9,715 bases of DNA from an uncultured Verrucomicrobiota bacterium. GTDB taxonomy: Bacteria; Verrucomicrobiota; Kiritimatiellia; CAIQIC01; Lenti-01. The DNA is taken from positions 1 through 9,715 of the forward strand of contig CALKWZ010000081.1 in the NCBI GenBank assembly GCA_938003985.1. The letters run 5' to 3'. The notes below the pieces were generated by a model that saw nothing but the letters and a program-made list of their open reading frames with translations, made no database searches and was not told the DNA's origin. Position 1 is the first letter of the stretch. Every line of letters begins with the position of its first letter. Shown here piece by piece: positions 6,975 to 9,715 of the stretch. The translations under genes and the position numbers were made by a program.

Positions 6975-7598
6975 TTACTTGCCTTCGGAGCGGCCGGTGA
7001 CCGCTTCGATCGCGGCTTCCGCGGCGCGGAAGGCCACGTCGATGTCGCGTTCTTCGCCGCCCAGCCAGATGCGGCCGAACGACCCGAACGTGATGACCTC
7101 CAGGACGTTGATCTTGGCGGCCTTTTCGGCTTCGTTCGCGGCGAGCGCGGCGTAGCCGGCGGGGGCGACTTCCATGATGAAGAGCGATTCCCCGCGGGTG
7201 ATCATGTTGCCGTGGCGCATGCGGTTGATCAGCATCGTCTGGTGGTCGTCGATGTTGCGGATGACCTGGGACGAATAGACCTTCGGCTTGATGCGCTGGT
7301 CTTCGGCCAGATCGAGGTCCTTGAGGATGGCGGCGCCGGCCTGGCGGACGTCGGCCTGGGAATCCGAATGGACTTCGAGCATGCCGTAGAGGCGTTCGAC
7401 GATCTGCATGCCGGGGGTGACGCGCGTGGACTTGAGGGCCACGTCGGTGACCTGGTTGATCGCGATGCCCGGGGAAATTTCCACGAACAGGGCGGCCTGC
7501 CCGGCGACCGGCAGGTAGCCGCGGGCCACCGTCGCCAGGAAGGAGGCGAACTGCGGCTGCAGGCTGTCGATGAATACGTAGGTTCTGAGTTCGGCCAT
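6975..7598 (-). CDS. BMC-T tandem-domain shell protein (first)
   Basis: A 207-residue tandem BMC-domain shell protein. Each half begins with an extra segment ahead of the usual BMC strand: residues 7-40 (TYVFIDSL...GYLPVAGQAALFVE) and 108-143 (VYSSQVIR...GNMITRGESLFIME). The equivalent residues Gly33/Gly136, Glu40/Glu143 and Pro43/Pro146 are each exactly 103 apart, showing an internal duplication. The BMC cores follow (ISPGIAINQVTDVALKS and VAPAGYAALAANEAEKAA). Trimers of such proteins form pseudohexamers that often carry larger or gated pores, which would suit passage of sugar phosphates or cofactors (inference). AAGGAG lies five bases upstream of the ATG, and the gene starts 13 bases after the RpiB-DeoC stop, so the two are co-transcribed. 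Confidence 0.92.
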   Translation of the reverse strand: MAELRTYVFIDSLQPQFASFLATVARGYLPVAGQAALFVEISPGIAINQVTDVALKSTRVTPGMQIVERLYGMLEVHSDSQADVRQAGAAILKDLDLAEDQRIKPKVYSSQVIRNIDDHQTMLINRMRHGNMITRGESLFIMEVAPAGYAALAANEAEKAAKINVLEVITFGSFGRIWLGGEERDIDVAFRAAEAAIEAVTGRSEGK

Positions 7599-7611
7599 GG
7601 GGGCTCCTTAG

Positions 7612-8883
7612 TTATTTGCCGCCGGTGGCGGCTGCGGCTTCTTCCATCATTTTCACACTGTTGGACGACCCGACGCGGGTCGCTCCGTTGCGGATCATCA
7701 GCATGGCGTCCGCGTAGGTGCGCACGCCGCCGGAGGCCTTCACGCCGAGGCGCTTGGGGGCGACCGTGCGGGCCATCAGCGCGATGTCCTCGGCCGTGGC
7801 GCCGCCCTTGTTGAAGCCCGTGGAGGTCTTCACGTAGTCCGCGCGCGCCTTCATCGACGCTTCGCAGGCCTTGGCGATCTCGTCCTTGGTCAGCAGGCAC
7901 GTCTCGAGGATCACCTTGAGCAGGGCGTTGCCGTCCTTGCAGGCTTCCGAGACCGCGCGGATGTCTTTCGTCACCGCGTCCCAGTCGCCGGACTTGACCA
8001 GGCCGACGTTGATGACCATGTCGATTTCCTTGGCGCCTTCGCGGATCGCGCGGCGGGCTTCCAGGGCCTTGATTTCCGGCGGCGCGGCGCCCAGCGGGAA
8101 GCCGACGACGGCGCAGACCTTCACGGACGAACCGCGGAGGATCTGGGCGGCGACGCGGACCCACGAGGAGTTGACGCAGCAGCTGAAGAAGTTGTGCTTG
8201 AGGGCTTCCTCGCACAGCTTCTTCACGTCGGCCTGCGTGGCCTCGGGCTTGAGGACGGTGTGGTCGATCATGCGGGCCAGCTGGGCGGGGGCGAGGTTGC
8301 CGCCGGCCGCGCCGGCCGCGGCGCCGCCGCCGACGATCTGTTTCACGCGCTCGGCGATGCGCGCGACGTCTTGGGGGCTCAATTCCAATTTCATCTCCTT
8401 TATGGCCGCCATGACGGGGGAGCCCGCCCGGGCGCTCTCGAGGTCCTGGATCATCTGGACGCGCCGGAGGTGCCTCTCTTCGGTGCAGTCCGTGGCGAGG
8501 AAGACATCCGCGATGGCTTTCGCCTTTTCGAAATCGATCTGGCCCGACCCGAGGGTCAGGACGTTGGCGCCGTTGTGCTGGCGGGAATTCTTCGCCAGCG
8601 CCTCGTTGTAGCACGCCGCCGCGCGCACGCCGGGGATCTTGTTGGCCGCCATGGCCGAGCCGATGCCCGCGCCGTCGACCACGATGCCCAGGTCGCAGCG
8701 CCCCGCCGCCACGGCCCGCGCCACGGCGGCGGCGAAGACCGGATAGTCCACGGCCTCCTTGGAGTGCGTGCCGACGTCGGTGACGTTGTGGCCGAGGCCC
8801 TTGAGCCAGCCGGCCAGCTGTTCTTTCAAATCATATCCGCCGTGGTCCGAGCCCACGGCGATTCTGCAGCGACGGTTCGACAT
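7612..8883 (-). CDS. RpiB-like / DeoC fusion: sugar-phosphate isomerase + deoxyribose-5-phosphate aldolase
   Basis: A 423-residue bifunctional protein. Residues 1-150 are an RpiB/LacAB-family isomerase (GSDHGGYDLKE 11-21, YPVFAAAVA, SRQHNGANVLTLG 100-112, RHLRRV 137-142) that should interconvert ribose-5-P and ribulose-5-P. Residues 200-423 are DeoC, which cleaves 2-deoxyribose-5-P to acetaldehyde and glyceraldehyde-3-P. There, KEIDMVINVG holds Asp288, VKTSTGF holds the Schiff-base Lys352, and VKASGGVR holds Lys382, matching Asp102, Lys167 and Lys201 of E. coli DeoC. Between the domains lies an amphipathic helix and Gly/Ala linker resembling an encapsulation peptide. The RpiB site is unusual: the normal CGTG catalytic loop reads DGAG (70-73), losing both Cys and Thr. 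The ATG at 8883 gives a normal RpiB start, but no clear ribosome binding site precedes it. It is first in the operon, so its product would be the main cargo and the acetaldehyde source. Confidence 0.95.
   Translation of the reverse strand: MSNRRCRIAVGSDHGGYDLKEQLAGWLKGLGHNVTDVGTHSKEAVDYPVFAAAVARAVAAGRCDLGIVVDGAGIGSAMAANKIPGVRAAACYNEALAKNSRQHNGANVLTLGSGQIDFEKAKAIADVFLATDCTEERHLRRVQMIQDLESARAGSPVMAAIKEMKLELSPQDVARIAERVKQIVGGGAAAGAAGGNLAPAQLARMIDHTVLKPEATQADVKKLCEEALKHNFFSCCVNSSWVRVAAQILRGSSVKVCAVVGFPLGAAPPEIKALEARRAIREGAKEIDMVINVGLVKSGDWDAVTKDIRAVSEACKDGNALLKVILETCLLTKDEIAKACEASMKARADYVKTSTGFNKGGATAEDIALMARTVAPKRLGVKASGGVRTYADAMLMIRNGATRVGSSNSVKMMEEAAAATGGK
8290..8394 (-). other. Internal encapsulation-peptide-like helix and linker between RpiB and DeoC
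   Basis: Residues 164-184 (MKLELSPQDVARIAERV, continuing KQIV) form an amphipathic helix, followed by a Gly/Ala linker at 185-195 and then the DeoC domain. Aligned with the dehydrogenase N-terminus, the QD...GG stretch matches at 7 of 16 positions, and both start MKL. AAAGGAG (8395-8401 in complement) immediately precedes the Met164 codon. This looks like the former N-terminus of a stand-alone, shell-targeted DeoC now preceded by RpiB. Confidence 0.75.
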
Positions 8884-8893
8884 ACGGGCGACA

Positions 8894-8921
8894 TTTTTAT
8901 CTCATGGCCCGACAAGGGCAA
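8894..8921 (-). promoter_or_regulatory. Possible weak sigma-70-like promoter for the BMC operon
   Basis: On the minus strand TTGCCC (8916-8921) is followed after 16 bases by TAAAAA (8894-8899), each 4 of 6 matches to the -35 and -10 consensus. Transcription from it would begin close to the ATG at 8883, implying a very short or absent leader, in line with the missing Shine-Dalgarno sequence. This is tentative; a promoter further upstream in the AT-richer stretch around 8941-8980 is equally possible. Confidence 0.3.
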
Positions 8922-9055
8922 GCCTTATCTGCCCCCGCCGCGAAAAAGCGTTAAACCGTTTCCACAAAACCTAAAATATGGCCTGCGCCGCGCGCCGGAC
9001 GCGCCGCCGCGCAGGGCCAAAGCGGTTTTCAAAATACCGTAGCCGCTCCACACCC

Positions 9056-9129
9056 CCCCCGACGAGACGTCGGGGGCTCCAAAGACATGGCTCCCGCGGC
9101 TGCTTGGAGCCGGGACGACCTCGTCCCGG
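9056..9129. repeat. Double-hairpin intergenic repeat-like element
   Basis: Two strong stems lie close together: CCCCCGACG (9056-9064) with CGTCGGGGG (9068-9076), and CCGGGACGA (9110-9118) with TCGTCCCGG (9121-9129). Between them GGCTCC (9089-9094) pairs with GGAGCC (9106-9111). Related GACGA/TCGTC cores in both stems suggest a REP-like or other dispersed intergenic element. Whether it recurs elsewhere cannot be seen from one window. Confidence 0.5.
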
Positions 9130-9290
9130 TCGGATTCAGCGGCCACGGAATAGATGAATTTGCTCTAGGAGACCCAGATCGCGGCGGGGATCGCGAATCC
9201 ATCCCACGCGGAGACGCGAAGGGTGCGGAGAAATCTCCAGAGGATCCGAAGCCATGCACTACCTGCGGATCGGAAGGGGCGGATTCATAT
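9130..9290. other. Gene-free stretch
   Basis: No credible coding sequence is seen; the short open frames here have no start signals and look like random GC-rich translation. The only structure noted is the short purine-rich tandem repeat at 9206-9230. Confidence 0.6.
9206..9230. repeat. Short imperfect purine-rich tandem repeat
   Basis: Three consecutive 8-9-base units: ACGCGGAG (9206-9213), ACGCGAAG (9214-9221) and GGTGCGGAG (9222-9230). Similar ACGCGGAG-type runs are, from memory, common intergenic phrases in GC-rich environmental genomes. No coding function is seen. Confidence 0.45.
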
Positions 9291-9484
9291 AGTGAGTCTT
9301 GCCTAAGTTGGTTGCAGGTTGAGCCCGAACGGTTCCCTTGGCTGTCGTCCCGAGCTTGCCGAGGGATCTCGGCTCAACCTGAGGCGCTGGCACAGAGCCA
9401 TGCCGAGACGTTTCGACTCCGGCAGCAAGGCTGCCTACGCTCAACGTGACCGGCGGGTTCTTCACCCATTGCGCAAGACTCATT
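9291..9484. repeat. Nested inverted-repeat (MITE-like) element
   Basis: Outer arms AGTGAGTCTTGC (9291-9302) and GCAAGACTCATT (9473-9484) are inverted with one mismatch in 12. Inside, CAGGTTGAGCC (9315-9325) is a perfect inverted partner of GGCTCAACCTG (9371-9381). A further unit, 9343-9450, starts TGTCGTCCCGAGC and ends GCTCAACGTGAC in roughly inverted form. It contains TCTCGGC (9367-9373) pairing with GCCGAGA (9402-9408) and a hairpin GGCAGC-AAG-GCTGCC (9421-9435). No transposase is present. It resembles a non-autonomous mobile or structured intergenic repeat. Confidence 0.55.
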
Positions 9485-9673
9485 AGGACGGTATAGGGCT
9501 GCTCCCGTTTTCCGGGGGAGCCGGCCATCAGGATCGCCTTGAATGCGCCATTGAGAGTCCCCGCGGCCAGGGACGGTCCGGAGCGCCGCGGCGCCCGGGG
9601 CCCATCCCCGACGAGCCCGCATGGTTGTTTGGGTGAATGCCGCGCCGCGAATGCAAGCCGGAGCCCGGCGCTC
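9485..9673. other. Gene-free stretch next to the flanking terminator
   Basis: No supported gene. It contains an imperfect hairpin around 9501-9520 (CTCCC with GGGAG) and a 12-base palindrome GCGCCGCGGCGC near 9583-9594, both of which could be chance at this GC content. Confidence 0.5.
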
Positions 9674-9707
9674 GAAGAAAGAAAGACGGCTTTGAAAAAA
9701 GCCGTCT
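9674..9707 (-). terminator. Intrinsic terminator of a gene beyond the right edge
   Basis: A perfect 10-bp stem, AGACGGCTTT (9684-9693) with AAAGCCGTCT (9698-9707), and a 4-base loop. On the minus strand the stem is followed by a T-rich tail, TTCTTTCTTC (9683-9674), but on the plus strand no T-tract follows. It therefore most likely ends a leftward transcript starting outside the window and isolates the BMC operon, which must then have its own promoter. Confidence 0.75.
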
Positions 9708-9715
9708 CAGGAATC

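Noticed and set aside
3543..8883. Fucose/rhamnose-type (PVM) microcompartment
   Set aside because: The shell gene set is compatible, but there is no class II lactaldehyde-producing aldolase; the only aldehyde-generating enzyme is DeoC.
3543..8883. Ethanolamine or propanediol utilisation locus
   Set aside because: The dehydrogenase resembles EutE/PduP, but no ammonia lyase, diol dehydratase, reactivase or cobalamin genes are present.
9029..9622. Short open frames in the upstream region on both strands
   Set aside because: No ribosome binding sites, no recognisable domains, and they run through hairpins and inverted repeats, so they are probably not genes.

Overview
The window is a compact, GC-rich bacterial locus in which every convincing gene lies on the minus strand, so it reads from right to left. 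It encodes a bacterial microcompartment (BMC, metabolosome) together with a nearly complete route for breaking down nucleosides and deoxynucleosides. The GC bias, the tandem-BMC (BMC-T) and EutN/CcmL (BMC-P) paralogue set, and the hairpin-rich intergenic repeats suggest a member of the PVC superphylum (Kiritimatiellota, Verrucomicrobiota or similar) or another environmental/candidate lineage. No marker gene settles the taxonomy.

Layout in transcription order. 9715-8884: a gene-poor stretch of about 0.8 kb. It holds a terminator for a minus-strand gene lying outside the window (9674-9707), a nested inverted-repeat element (9291-9484), a short purine-rich tandem repeat, a double-hairpin element (9056-9129) and the presumed promoter region. 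8883-7612: an RpiB-DeoC fusion with an encapsulation-peptide-like helix between the two enzymes. 7598-6975: a BMC-T shell protein. 6931-6635: a BMC-H hexamer. 6547-6260: a BMC-P pentamer. 6197-4740: a CoA-acylating aldehyde dehydrogenase with an N-terminal encapsulation peptide. 4740-4126: a second BMC-T. 4108-3818 and 3821-3543: two more BMC-P proteins. A perfect 13-bp hairpin (3526-3556) closes this shell/core block. Then come phosphopentomutase DeoB (3459-2281), pyrimidine/thymidine phosphorylase DeoA (2258-948) and trimeric purine nucleoside phosphorylase PunA (837-1), which is complete and ends exactly at the window edge.

How the genes fit together (inference from family functions). DeoA and PunA phosphorolyse nucleosides to (deoxy)ribose-1-phosphate, and DeoB converts this to the 5-phosphate. 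RpiB would handle ribose-5-phosphate. DeoC splits deoxyribose-5-phosphate into glyceraldehyde-3-phosphate and acetaldehyde, and the aldehyde dehydrogenase turns acetaldehyde into acetyl-CoA inside the shell. The two enzymes that make and consume acetaldehyde carry similar targeting helices, whereas the nucleoside-processing enzymes carry none. As I recall, the BMC literature calls DeoC/RpiB-containing loci 'sugar phosphate utilizing' (SPU). The general class is therefore probably known, but the fusion with an internal targeting helix, the altered RpiB active site and the co-linear nucleoside-salvage module deserve attention. No phosphotransacylase, alcohol dehydrogenase or acetate kinase is visible in the window.
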